A stretch of DNA of 64,000 bases. Origin: Gammaproteobacteria bacterium (lineage in GTDB: Bacteria; Pseudomonadota; Gammaproteobacteria; Methylococcales; Methylomonadaceae). Shown piece by piece: positions 10,159 to 20,056 of the stretch. Below the pieces are notes generated by a model. It worked only from the letters and a program-made list of their open reading frames with translations. It was not told the DNA's origin and ran no database searches. The DNA is taken from assembly GCA_024277935.1 (NCBI GenBank), contig JAJRUF010000133.1, positions 1-64,000 on the forward strand. The letters are read 5' to 3'. Numbering within the stretch: the first letter of the stretch is position 1; each line of letters begins with the position of its first letter. A program made the position numbers and the translations under genes.

Positions 10159-10229
10159 GTAGGGTGTGCTGACGATAGGAAGCGCACCGCTTGTAATTGA
10201 TGCGCTTCCTATCGTCAGCACATCCTACA
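10159..10229. repeat. Palindromic repeat, family A
   Basis: GTAGGGTGTGCTGACGATAGGAAGCGCACC...GATGCGCTTCCTATCGTCAGCACATCCTAC. Confidence 0.8.
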
Positions 10230-10355
10230 TATTTTCTTAAATTTAAGACTGGTGAGCTAAGTAAGAGAACATAAAAGCTCTAATATTTTTATCACAGAAC
10301 TCACCGAGAACACAGAGTTTTGGATTGTTAAACCTCTTTGCTCTCCATAGCTCCA

Positions 10356-10381
10356 TAGAGACAAGGCATGTCTTGTCTCTA
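10356..10381. repeat. Palindromic hairpin, family F
   Basis: TAGAGACAAGGCATGTCTTGTCTCTA. Confidence 0.6.
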
Positions 10382-10518
10382 CAATTCAGATAATAGCCTT
10401 ATTGTCATCAAATCTTAAAAAAACATTCACACCTCTGTCATATTTCAACCCTAATATCACCTTATAAATTAGAAAAGAATTAAACTGAATTTTAAAATGG
10501 GCTATTCAGAAAAAAGAG

Positions 10519-11052
10519 GTGGTAAAAATGAAACTAATCTATTCGGTACATAAATATGATGTATTTATGTTTACATATTTGATAAATAGCCGTATTTACA
10601 AATATCTATCAATCTTATCTCGTTATATTTCTAAAACAGCAGATGGTCCTTTGTATTTACTGTTAGCCGCTTTTCTTTATGGGTATCAGGGGCAAGATAG
10701 CTTATTTTTAAAAACCTTATTACTGTCTTTTTTAATTGAAAGACCTATCTATTTTATATTAAAGAATGGTTTTAAACGCAACCGCCCTGCCGTTGCTTTA
10801 GAAAATTTTACCAGTCAGATTACCCCCTCTGACCAGTTTAGTTTTCCATCAGGCCATACTTCAGCCGCTTTTATGGTGGCAACGATAACAGGGTATTTTA
10901 TACCCGTTTTATTGCTACCACTATTAATTTGGTCAACCTTAGTTGGCTTTTCCCGTGTTGTACTTGGGGTTCATTTTCCAACAGACACTCTAATGGGCAT
11001 GATTCTTGGTGTTAGTGTTGCAATTTATAGCTTAAATCAAATTATTGTATGA
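10519..11052 (+). CDS. PAP2-family phosphatase
   Basis: KNGFKRNRPA, SFPSGHTSAAF, SRVVLGVHFPTD. Confidence 0.9.
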   Translation: MVKMKLIYSVHKYDVFMFTYLINSRIYKYLSILSRYISKTADGPLYLLLAAFLYGYQGQDSLFLKTLLLSFLIERPIYFILKNGFKRNRPAVALENFTSQITPSDQFSFPSGHTSAAFMVATITGYFIPVLLLPLLIWSTLVGFSRVVLGVHFPTDTLMGMILGVSVAIYSLNQIIV

Positions 11053-12089
11053 AAATATTTTACGGTGTTCAAGGTACAGGCAATGGTCATATCACCCGTG
11101 CAAGAGTTATGGCAAAGGAACTGAAATTAGCGGGTATTGATGTCAGTTTTCAATTTACCGGTCGAGAGGCAAATGAATACTTTGATATGGAGGTATTCAA
11201 TGGTTATCAACACAAGACAGGTTTAACCTTTAATACCAATAAAGGTCAAGTAAGTTATTTAAAAACGGCTATAGAATCCAGCCCTGTACGCTTTGTTAAA
11301 GATGTAAAACAACTAGACTTAACGGATTATGACTTAGTGATTAGTGATTTTGAACCCGTGACCGCCTGGGCTGCTAAAAGTCAGAAAAAACAAGTGCTAG
11401 GTATTGGGCATCAGTATGCCTTTAATCATCAAATACCGCGAGCCGGAGCTGATCCTTTAGCAAATACAGTTATGCGTTATTTTGCACCTGCTGATATTGG
11501 GGTCGGTCTGCACTGGCATCATTTCAATCAACCCATATTACCGCCCATTATAGAAACCCCCGAATTATCATCAACCGTTATAAAAAATAAAATTTTGGTT
11601 TATTTACCTTTTGAATCTCAAGAAGCTGTTATTAAATTGTTAAGCCCCTATACAGATTACCAATTTTATATGTATTCCCCAGTTCCTATTGAAAGTAAAC
11701 ACTCGCATATTATTTATAACCCACTTTCAAGAGATGGTTTTCAAAAAGATTTATCTGATTGCGTGGGAATTATAAGTAATGCAGGCTTTGAGCTGGCCAG
11801 CGAAGCTTTAAAATTAGGTAAAAAAATCCTGGCCAAGCCTTTACATGCCCAAATGGAACAAATTTCTAATGCAGCCGCATTAAAACAACTCAATTATGGC
11901 CAGACTATGATGGATATGGACCCAGCCATCATAAAAAACTGGCTTGAAGATGATAATGCAATAAAAATTAACTACCCCAATGTAGCTAGGCTAATTGTTG
12001 ATTGGATACAGCAGGGGATGCCGCCTCTGGATAAAGAATATACTAATAAGGTATGGGATAAAGTGGATGTCATAAAGCTAAAGATTTAA
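11049..12089 (+). CDS. Glycosyltransferase (MJ1255/VC2487-like family)
   Basis: IFYGVQGTGNGHITRARVMAKEL; ISNAGFELASEALKLGKKILAKPLHAQMEQ; 4-bp overlap with PAP2 gene. Confidence 0.83.
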   Translation: MKIFYGVQGTGNGHITRARVMAKELKLAGIDVSFQFTGREANEYFDMEVFNGYQHKTGLTFNTNKGQVSYLKTAIESSPVRFVKDVKQLDLTDYDLVISDFEPVTAWAAKSQKKQVLGIGHQYAFNHQIPRAGADPLANTVMRYFAPADIGVGLHWHHFNQPILPPIIETPELSSTVIKNKILVYLPFESQEAVIKLLSPYTDYQFYMYSPVPIESKHSHIIYNPLSRDGFQKDLSDCVGIISNAGFELASEALKLGKKILAKPLHAQMEQISNAAALKQLNYGQTMMDMDPAIIKNWLEDDNAIKINYPNVARLIVDWIQQGMPPLDKEYTNKVWDKVDVIKLKI

Positions 12090-12139
12090 ACCACACTCAT
12101 AAGCAGGTATTTAATTAATGAACTAAGTTTTCAGCGGTT

Positions 12140-12206
12140 GTAGAGCCGGCTTTAGCCCTCAATGACTTAAAACATTGATTTAATAGCGGACTAAAGTCCG
12201 CTCTAC
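12140..12206. repeat. Palindromic repeat, family B
   Basis: GTAGAGCCGGCTTTAGCC...GCGGACTAAAGTCCGCTCTAC. Confidence 0.65.
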
Positions 12207-12336
12207 AAATTATAAAGTGCGGTTTACTCATCATCGTGCAGAATTTACAGTTACTTAAGCTTTATCTTATATACTCCTTTTGCTATTGTAGTTTAAAGCA
12301 TACAGCTTATAACCATAACAAGTAAAAGGGGAAAGA

Positions 12337-12729
12337 ATGAGTTTTACAGCAACACTGGCAAAAATAGTCATAAAAATGACTCCCAATAAGTTAATTATAT
12401 GGGTTGCTAATATTGTATTAAAAGATATTGCTGAGTTAACAGGGTTTAACTTTGATATAGAAACACGAAGTGCTTATATACAAATACAACTTGTAGGCGA
12501 GTCAGAAACTATTGATGTTTGGCTTAATGGTTTTGGAATTATTTCTACTGAAGAAACTTACCAGTTTATTATTGAAAAAGCTGAGTCAAATCGTCTTTGG
12601 TTGGCAAATTTATTAGCTCGTTTTGTAGGCAAAAAATGGAAAATTCCAGTACCAGAAAATTTAGCACCACAATTTAAATTTGTTGCAGAGCTTCTTGCCA
12701 AAGAACCGGATCAATCATTAGAAAATTAA
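12337..12729 (+). CDS. Hypothetical protein
   Basis: 130-aa ORF; preceding AAAGGGGAAAGA is RBS-like. Confidence 0.6.
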   Translation: MSFTATLAKIVIKMTPNKLIIWVANIVLKDIAELTGFNFDIETRSAYIQIQLVGESETIDVWLNGFGIISTEETYQFIIEKAESNRLWLANLLARFVGKKWKIPVPENLAPQFKFVAELLAKEPDQSLEN

Positions 12730-12736
12730 GTATTTA

Positions 12737-12782
12737 GTAGGAGTGACTTTAGCCGCGACATCGTGGCTAAAGCCATTCCTAC
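12737..12782. repeat. Palindromic hairpin, family E
   Basis: GTAGGAGTGACTTTAGCCGCGACATCGTGGCTAAAGCCATTCCTAC. Confidence 0.65.
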
Positions 12783-12799
12783 ATAGTAGATAAAACATC

Positions 12800-13035
12800 T
12801 TAACTTAAGTGCAAATGAGGATATTTCTTATCTGTATTTGAATGTTTTTTATATGGTAGATACCCGTATTGCTGATTTTGTCTGTAATAATTGTTTAATA
12901 AATTAGACCTTTTCTTGTTTCTATTTATTTCTTCAGACTCCCTAATAACCTTACTATCATTTTGATCGCAAACTTGACGAATTATATCTCTTGTTTGTTC
13001 TCCTATCTCCTTGGTTAAGACTTCATAGATAAGAG
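12800..13035 (-). pseudogene. Possible gene remnant (open frame of ~75 codons with no clear start)
   Basis: Frame reads LIYEVLTKEIGEQTRDIIRQVCDQNDSKVIRESEEINRNKKRSNLLNNYYRQNQQYGYLPYKKHSNTDKKYPHLHLS* with an upstream TAG. Confidence 0.3.
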
Positions 13036-13093
13036 TATACTAAAAGTCTTGCACTAAAGTGCATAGTTTTAACTAAACGGTTTAGAAAACAAA

Positions 13094-14371
13094 ATGAAAA
13101 TAGCGTTACTAGCAGGCACTCAATCAGGCTGTGGAAAAACAACGGCTATGTTGGCTTTGCTACAATATTTAAAAACTCAAAAACTGAATATTTGTTCATT
13201 TAAAGCTGGGCCAGATTTCCTTGACCCACTTTGGCACCAGTTAATAACAGAGCGAACCAGTTATAACCTTGATACAAGAATGGTGGGATTGGAGCAATCA
13301 CAACAATTGATAAACAAGCAAAATCAGCAAGTTGATCTCGCTTTAATTGAAGGTGTAATGGGCTTGTTTGATGGACGAACAGGCGTAGGGATGGATGGTT
13401 CCAGTGCCGATTTAGCAAAAGGCTTGAATTGCCCCGTTATTCTAGTTGTAAATGCTAAAGGGATGAGTGGCTCGATTGTACCCTTAGTCAGTGGGTATTG
13501 TGATTATGCACAGAAAATGGGTGTGACTATTTCCGGTATTATTGCTAATCGAGTAGGGAGTGAGCACCATGCAGACCTGTTAAAAAACTTTTTAACAGAT
13601 TATGCTATGCCTCCTTTAGTAGCATGGATAGGAAAGGATGCGCCTATCTTAGTAGAACGTCATTTAGGCTTAATAACGCCAGATAATGTTGAAATTCCAG
13701 ATTTTTCAAGATATTTTAATGTTGATAAACAGGCATTATCGACTGCTTTTTCTGACTGGAATGCAGTCGAAATAATAAAGAAGCAAGCTATTAAACCGTT
13801 ACGAGGAAAAAAAATTGCTATTGCTAAAGATGCCGCTTGTTGCTTTATTTATCCAGCTAATATCGACTTTTTAATTGAACAAGGCGCAGAACTAGAATAT
13901 TTTTCTGTCATCGCTGGAGATGCTGTTCCAGACAATGCCAATGCTGTTTGGTTACCAGGAGGGTATCCTGAACTTTATGCTGAGCAATTATCTATTTCGG
14001 CAAGCTGGGATTCGCTTAATAAATTTATACAAGCAGGTCAGCCCTTATTAGCAGAGTGTGGTGGCTTAATGCTATTAGGTAAACAGTTAACTGACCATGA
14101 TGGGGTGGTATGGCCGATGGCTGGAATTTTATCTTATCAGTCTAAAATGCAGAAAAAATTAGCATCATTAGGCTATAGAGAAGATATTAGTGGAATAAGA
14201 GGACATGAGTTTCATTATTCAACCAGAGAAAGTGAGGAACAATTCAAAAGCTGTTTTGACTGCTCGCGAGGTGATAAAGGCATACGTTATAAAAATTTAC
14301 GGGCATCGTATATTCATTGGTATTTTGCAAGCAAACCTGAAGTAATAACTTCTTGGTTTTTAAATTTATAA
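13094..14371 (+). CDS. cobB: Cobyrinate a,c-diamide synthase
   Basis: GTQSGCGKTTAMLAL, FKAGPDFLDP, EGVMGLFDG, LPGGYPELYAEQL, LAECGGLMLLG. Confidence 0.93.
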   Translation: MKIALLAGTQSGCGKTTAMLALLQYLKTQKLNICSFKAGPDFLDPLWHQLITERTSYNLDTRMVGLEQSQQLINKQNQQVDLALIEGVMGLFDGRTGVGMDGSSADLAKGLNCPVILVVNAKGMSGSIVPLVSGYCDYAQKMGVTISGIIANRVGSEHHADLLKNFLTDYAMPPLVAWIGKDAPILVERHLGLITPDNVEIPDFSRYFNVDKQALSTAFSDWNAVEIIKKQAIKPLRGKKIAIAKDAACCFIYPANIDFLIEQGAELEYFSVIAGDAVPDNANAVWLPGGYPELYAEQLSISASWDSLNKFIQAGQPLLAECGGLMLLGKQLTDHDGVVWPMAGILSYQSKMQKKLASLGYREDISGIRGHEFHYSTRESEEQFKSCFDCSRGDKGIRYKNLRASYIHWYFASKPEVITSWFLNL

Positions 14372-14415
14372 CATTGAGGCAACGGGAAGAAAATAAGGTA
14401 AAAGGTAAAATTAAA

Positions 14416-15036
14416 ATGACTAACAATAAAGGAACAAAAGATTGGATTTTAGACCACGCTCTTAGATATATCTATATTAATGAAGTTATTTTTGTAACTT
14501 TAGTAATGTTGTGTTTTATTGGTGAATTGGTAGCAGAATTTGCAGACCGAGGAGTTGTTCTGTTTTATTGGCTTTGTATGACACCTGTATTTTTTATCTG
14601 CTCTTTAATCAGCGAAAAAGTTAAGTCACTTAAAACTGGGGTTAAAAAACTACATTTGATGCGGATTGAAATTTTATATTGGGGCAGTGCAATGACGGCA
14701 GTCATTTTAATATTCTTATTATGGCATGCAGAATCTATTCAAGCGGGAGCGGCTGCAATGAGTATTCATATTATTTTGGCACATACCTTGTTTTTAAGCG
14801 GAATTGTACTTGGGGTTCAATATTATCTAGTAGGTATATTTTTATTCGTAACGGCTGCTTTAACTATTTTTATGAGTGGAACATTTGGTATCGACCTGGT
14901 TTTGATGTTACCCGTGATAGGCTTAGGTTTTTATTTAGAAAAACAGTATTTATTTCCTACCTTAAAAAGAACACATGATTTTACTCAGGAAATAAGTGAC
15001 CTAAAAAAAGCTCAGGACAATAAGGATAATCCCTAG
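14416..15036 (+). CDS. Integral membrane protein
   Basis: Several hydrophobic segments (VILIFLLWHAE, LVLMLPVIGLGFYL); start placed at MTNNKGTKDW. Confidence 0.6.
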   Translation: MTNNKGTKDWILDHALRYIYINEVIFVTLVMLCFIGELVAEFADRGVVLFYWLCMTPVFFICSLISEKVKSLKTGVKKLHLMRIEILYWGSAMTAVILIFLLWHAESIQAGAAAMSIHIILAHTLFLSGIVLGVQYYLVGIFLFVTAALTIFMSGTFGIDLVLMLPVIGLGFYLEKQYLFPTLKRTHDFTQEISDLKKAQDNKDNP

Positions 15037-15165
15037 CTTGGATATTGAACCCCAAATATAATTCCGTACCCAACTGATTTTTCCTGGTTGGAGAAAAAAT
15101 TAAGCAAGTAAATTGAAAACATTATAAAATCCAGCTAACAAAGGTAACATAGCCATTTAATTATC

Positions 15166-15738
15166 ATGGGAAAAAAAGGAAAAAAACCACTTGCTCCAGA
15201 AGATTCAAGTTTGTTTAGGCAAGCTATAGGTAAGGTTAAAGCAGTAGAAAGCAATACTTTACCGTTATTCCCTGATGAAAAACCTAAACCTTATCCTCAA
15301 AATAAAGCCTTAGAATCCATTAAACTTTTTGATTCAGCTGATATAGAGGTTGAAAAACTCTATCAAGAAGATAGTGTCAGCTTTATTGCCCCAGGCTTGC
15401 AAAAAAATGTGTTAAAAAAACTGCGTAAAGGGTACTACGGCTTTGATGCAAGTATTGATTTGCATGGTTTAACTAGCAAGGAAGCTAAATATCAATTAAC
15501 TAAATTTTTACATTTCAGTATTGAAGATGGCTATCGCTGCGTGCATATTATTCATGGTAAAGGTTACGGCTCAATGAATATGCAGCCTGTATTGAAAAAT
15601 GATATTAATATCTGGTTACGCCAACATAGCAATGTACAGGCATTCTGCTCCACCCCCACTAAAGATGGCGGAACAGGTGCTGTATTCGTACTGCTAAAAC
15701 TTGCAGATAAATACAGTGAAGAGGAAAGCATGCAATAA
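15166..15738 (+). CDS. Smr-domain protein
   Basis: IDLHGLTSKEAKYQL, VHIIHGKGYGS, FCSTPTKDGGTGAVFVLL. Confidence 0.9.
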   Translation: MGKKGKKPLAPEDSSLFRQAIGKVKAVESNTLPLFPDEKPKPYPQNKALESIKLFDSADIEVEKLYQEDSVSFIAPGLQKNVLKKLRKGYYGFDASIDLHGLTSKEAKYQLTKFLHFSIEDGYRCVHIIHGKGYGSMNMQPVLKNDINIWLRQHSNVQAFCSTPTKDGGTGAVFVLLKLADKYSEEESMQ

Positions 15739-15948
15739 AGCTTAAACTTATACATAAGCAGAAACATTAGGGAGATGGAAAAAATTAATTATCCAGAATT
15801 AAACGACTCATTCAACACATGACAAACCTTGTGTAGACTGAACGAAAGGTACGCAATGCATACCCTACACCCTACTACAAGGTTTCGTGTTACATGGGTT
15901 GTAAAAAAAAATTACCTAGAAAAATCATTGAATCTGGCTTACCAGCTT

Positions 15949-18900
15949 TTAAAAGACTGGACGATTATTTATTTCCATATCCCTTTGAGCTATAAACTCT
16001 TCAGCTGGCATAGGCCGCCCATAATAGTAACCTTGATAATTTTTACAACCTTTTTCTTTTAAAAAATGGGCTTGCTCTTTAGTTTCAACACCTTCAGCAA
16101 TAACATTCAAGCCTAAATTATTAGCCATATTAATAATGGTTTCCACAATGATGGTATCTCCTGAATCAATATTAATGTCTCGAACAAAACTTTGATCAAT
16201 TTTTAACTGGTCTAAAGGTAATTGTTTTAAATAAGACAATGATGAATACCCCGTCCCAAAATCATCAATAGAAATCTTAATCCCTAATGCTTTAAGAGCA
16301 TTCATCTTATTAATCGTATCGTTAATATCATCAGCAACAATACTTTCTGTTAGTTCTATGGTTAATTGATTAGCGGCAATTCTATGTTGAATAATTGCCG
16401 CACTCACTTCCTCAACAAAATCTTGTTGTTTAAATTGACGTGAACTGACATTTATCGCAATATGGTCTAAGGTAATACCTAAGCTTTCCCATTCGTGTAT
16501 TTGTCGGCAGGCTTCATTCATCACCCATTTCCCAACGGGTAAAATCAAACTGCTTTCTTCAGCAATGGGAATAAAATCGGCTGGTGAAATTAACCCTTTT
16601 TCAGGGTGTACCCACCGAATTAAAGCTTCCGCACTCACAATATTTCCTAATTCATCAACTTGTGGTTGATAAAATAAATGCAATTGATGGTTACTAATAG
16701 CCAACCTTAATTCATTCTCTAATAATAAACGCTTATCTGCTGCTTCTTGCATACTGGAGTGATAAAAACTAATACAGTTTTTGCCTTTTTCTTTTGAAAG
16801 GTACATCGCTGTATCAGCCTGTTGCAAAATAGCATCAGCTTCATCACTATCTTCCGGAAAAATAGCCACACCAAGACTACAACTAAAGGTATGCTCAATA
16901 TTATTAATAACATAAGGTTTATTAAGCAAAACCCTAATTTTCTCAGCTACAAAAATAGCTTTATCAGCGGCAGACTCAGCGGTTTCACCTTGCATGGGAA
17001 GCAGCACAACAAACTCATCCCCCCCTAGCCGTGAAGCAGTATCTCCATCTCTTAAAACTGATTTTAAGCGTTGACTGACCTGTACCAGTAATTCATCACC
17101 TACATGATGACCTAAGGAATCGTTTAATAATTTAAACCTATCTAAATCTAAAAAAATAATAGCACCAAAATATTGTGTTCTTTTTGCTTCAATAATCTCT
17201 TGCTGGATACGATCTAGTAATAAGCGACGGTTAGGTAAGTTAGTTAGTGGATCATAAAAAGCTAAACTTCTAATTTTATCTTCTGAAGCTTTTTTAACGG
17301 TAATGTCAGAAAATATACCGACATAATGAGTGACATTATCATTATGATCTTTTACTGCCGTAATGGTAATCCATTCAGGGAAAATTTCTCCATTTTTTCT
17401 TCGGTTCCAAATTTCGCCTTCAAATCGCCCTTTTTCATTCAATTGTTTCCATAAATCAGCATAAAAGGCAGCATCTTGATGACCTGATTTAAGAAAGCTC
17501 ATATGTTGTCCGACAGACTCTTCTTCGCTGTACCCTGTTATTACTGTAAAAGCATGATTTACTTTTAGTACGATTGAGTTTGCATCTGCAATCGTTATAC
17601 CTTCAAGCGTTTCAAATGTTGTTGCTGCTAAGCGAGTGTCTTCTTCCGCTTTATGTTGAGCACTAATATCAATCATCACACCCACTAATTCAGAAGCGAC
17701 TCCATTGTCTAACACAACATTAACCATATCCTTGATCCAGACTATTTCACCTGTTTTTTTAAGCATACGATATTCAAAATCATACTTTTGGGATACTTTA
17801 ACTGCATTCAATGTATAGTTACGTGCTTGTTGCCGATCATTAGAGTGAATATGATTAATCCAAAAATCTTTTTCAAACCATTGTTCATTTGAATATCCCA
17901 GTAAATTTTCGGCTTCATTACTAACAAAGGTAAATTCCCCCAAGGCTAAATCATACCGCCAGACTATTGCAGACTGAGTTTGAACAAGTTTTCTAAATTG
18001 AAACTCACTATCCTGTAACTTCTTGTTTGTACTGGCTAACGCCTGGTTTGTTTTATTTAAAATATAGTTAATTTGTTCCAAATCTTTGGTTTTATTATCA
18101 ACCGATTTTTTAATAATAAAACTTCTTCCTGATAACGCTAGTAAGAATGCAGAAAACATTGTCATCAGTATAAGCACTGATAACAAAACTACCCATGTTG
18201 CCCTACTTTTGCCCGAATAAGGTTTAACAGGTGAGGAATAGATAGCCCATTGTCTATCTGCAATACTTATTTGTTGTGGGAAACTATTTTTTTTACTTGA
18301 TATATCTTCCTTCTGGTTACTATAAAGCAACTGCGATTTGTCACTTATTGTCTGATCATAAATACTCAAAAAAACTTTGCGCCTATCAAGGTCAGTTAAT
18401 GTTGTCTTAATAAGGTCTTCCAGATATAAAACACTAGCGACATAACCTGTGGGAGTATGATCTTTAATCACTGGCTCGCCCAGTGAACGATTATTTTTAT
18501 ATACGGGTTGATAAATAACAAACCCTAGGCCTTTGCTTTTACCTTGTATTAATTCAATGCCTGGGGTGATAACAATATCTTTTATTGTTATCGCTTTAGA
18601 CAAGGTTTCTGCTACATTGCTATCAGACAATATATTCATTCCCAAAGCCTTTTTATTTCTTGCTAAGGGCTCAATATAAGTAATAACAGCATACTTCTTA
18701 TATTGAGGTACTTTTGTTAAAGGTATTTGTTTATCAAAAATTTTAAAATCATTAAATCCTTCATCCTTAACGTCTTGTACAAACTGTTGTCTTTCTGATT
18801 GCCCCACATACTGAACCCAAGCCAAAGCTTGAATATCATTTTCAAGTTTTAATGTACGTTTGGTAAATTCACGAAATTGTAATCGACTAACATATTGAGT

Positions 18901-19713
18901 ATGCTCAAAAAAATTAGCAATCATATAAAGGCTTTCCTGATGCTTATCAATACGATTTTTTAACTTATTGAATAAATCAGTGGTGTAATTTTCAAATTGA
19001 ACAGTTTTCTGTTTTTGCTCTTGCTCATTAGCATAAGAAAAAATGACCACAACCAAAAAACTAGCAACCAGAAGAGGAATAGCCACAGAATTTAACTTTG
19101 CTCCCCACTGCTCTCTCGGCTTTGCAAAAAAAACCAGAGTAATCGGTGCAAAAAGAATGATACCAATAGAATCACCTAGCCACCAAGTAAGCCAGTTAGT
19201 AAAAAATTGTTCACCTGAAATATAACCCGCCAGGAATAAGCCACTTACCCCGATACTTGCTCCTACAATACAGCTGAATGCCCCACCAAAACATAAAAGC
19301 TTACAAATCTGTTTAGGCGTTTGAAATGAATTAGGCTGTGACGATGATTTTGTAATTAAAAAATACCCAATAAGTGCCTGTAAAACAGCACCAAAACTAA
19401 TCATTGAAATTAATAAAGCAGAACTTAGAATAGTATGGGTATTGGTAGAATCAAAAACTACCCAGACATTAATAATAAAAGCCCCTATAAATATTCCAGG
19501 CCAAACATTACGTCCCCAGATTAAACATGCTGCCAAGGCAATACCCGCAGATGGCCAAATAGATGTTGCATCACTGACTTGATCGGTTAATAAGTCAGCT
19601 AAAAGGCCAAAAATAGCATAACTGATAGCAATAAAAAAATTTACAACTACAATTGACTCAGTTTGGTGGTTTTTTAAACTAGCATTTAAAGTAATTCTAT
19701 TTTTCATAACCAC
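15949..19713 (-). CDS. MASE1-CHASE-PAS-PAS-GGDEF-EAL signalling protein
   Basis: N-terminal MASE1-like membrane domain (SIWPSAGIALAACLIWG); PAS/PAC segments; SRLGGDEFVVLL; EALIRWVHPEKGLISPADFIP; SIDDFGTGYSSLSYLKQLPLDQLKID. Confidence 0.93.
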   Translation of the reverse strand: MVMKNRITLNASLKNHQTESIVVVNFFIAISYAIFGLLADLLTDQVSDATSIWPSAGIALAACLIWGRNVWPGIFIGAFIINVWVVFDSTNTHTILSSALLISMISFGAVLQALIGYFLITKSSSQPNSFQTPKQICKLLCFGGAFSCIVGASIGVSGLFLAGYISGEQFFTNWLTWWLGDSIGIILFAPITLVFFAKPREQWGAKLNSVAIPLLVASFLVVVIFSYANEQEQKQKTVQFENYTTDLFNKLKNRIDKHQESLYMIANFFEHTQYVSRLQFREFTKRTLKLENDIQALAWVQYVGQSERQQFVQDVKDEGFNDFKIFDKQIPLTKVPQYKKYAVITYIEPLARNKKALGMNILSDSNVAETLSKAITIKDIVITPGIELIQGKSKGLGFVIYQPVYKNNRSLGEPVIKDHTPTGYVASVLYLEDLIKTTLTDLDRRKVFLSIYDQTISDKSQLLYSNQKEDISSKKNSFPQQISIADRQWAIYSSPVKPYSGKSRATWVVLLSVLILMTMFSAFLLALSGRSFIIKKSVDNKTKDLEQINYILNKTNQALASTNKKLQDSEFQFRKLVQTQSAIVWRYDLALGEFTFVSNEAENLLGYSNEQWFEKDFWINHIHSNDRQQARNYTLNAVKVSQKYDFEYRMLKKTGEIVWIKDMVNVVLDNGVASELVGVMIDISAQHKAEEDTRLAATTFETLEGITIADANSIVLKVNHAFTVITGYSEEESVGQHMSFLKSGHQDAAFYADLWKQLNEKGRFEGEIWNRRKNGEIFPEWITITAVKDHNDNVTHYVGIFSDITVKKASEDKIRSLAFYDPLTNLPNRRLLLDRIQQEIIEAKRTQYFGAIIFLDLDRFKLLNDSLGHHVGDELLVQVSQRLKSVLRDGDTASRLGGDEFVVLLPMQGETAESAADKAIFVAEKIRVLLNKPYVINNIEHTFSCSLGVAIFPEDSDEADAILQQADTAMYLSKEKGKNCISFYHSSMQEAADKRLLLENELRLAISNHQLHLFYQPQVDELGNIVSAEALIRWVHPEKGLISPADFIPIAEESSLILPVGKWVMNEACRQIHEWESLGITLDHIAINVSSRQFKQQDFVEEVSAAIIQHRIAANQLTIELTESIVADDINDTINKMNALKALGIKISIDDFGTGYSSLSYLKQLPLDQLKIDQSFVRDINIDSGDTIIVETIINMANNLGLNVIAEGVETKEQAHFLKEKGCKNYQGYYYGRPMPAEEFIAQRDMEINNRPVF

Positions 19714-20056
19714 CCAAGTAGATGATTAATAGACCTATCTACAAATAATACTAAATTCATATTCTAACTCTAGTTAATTAAAAAAAACCTCATATACCTC
19801 TAGAATTGTAGGGTAATATCACAAAATGTAAAGGGTAATTGCTCTAAAAATATAAGTAATTACTTACAAAATAATCGGGGACTTTATCACCCTTTTAACT
19901 TTTTCTTTTCGAAATTTTCTATGTCACCGTTAAGTGTTAAAAAGTTGAAGACACTGTTAAAAAGCCTTCTCCTGCTGAATACCCACACGGATGTGGGTAA
20001 GTAGCGAATTAGGCTGATTTCGGCCATCAATAAGGGAGTAATAGTGGTATAGCCAA

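Noticed and set aside
13020-13093. Cobalamin riboswitch upstream of cobB
   Set aside because: No recognisable B12-box or long structured leader in the short upstream region.
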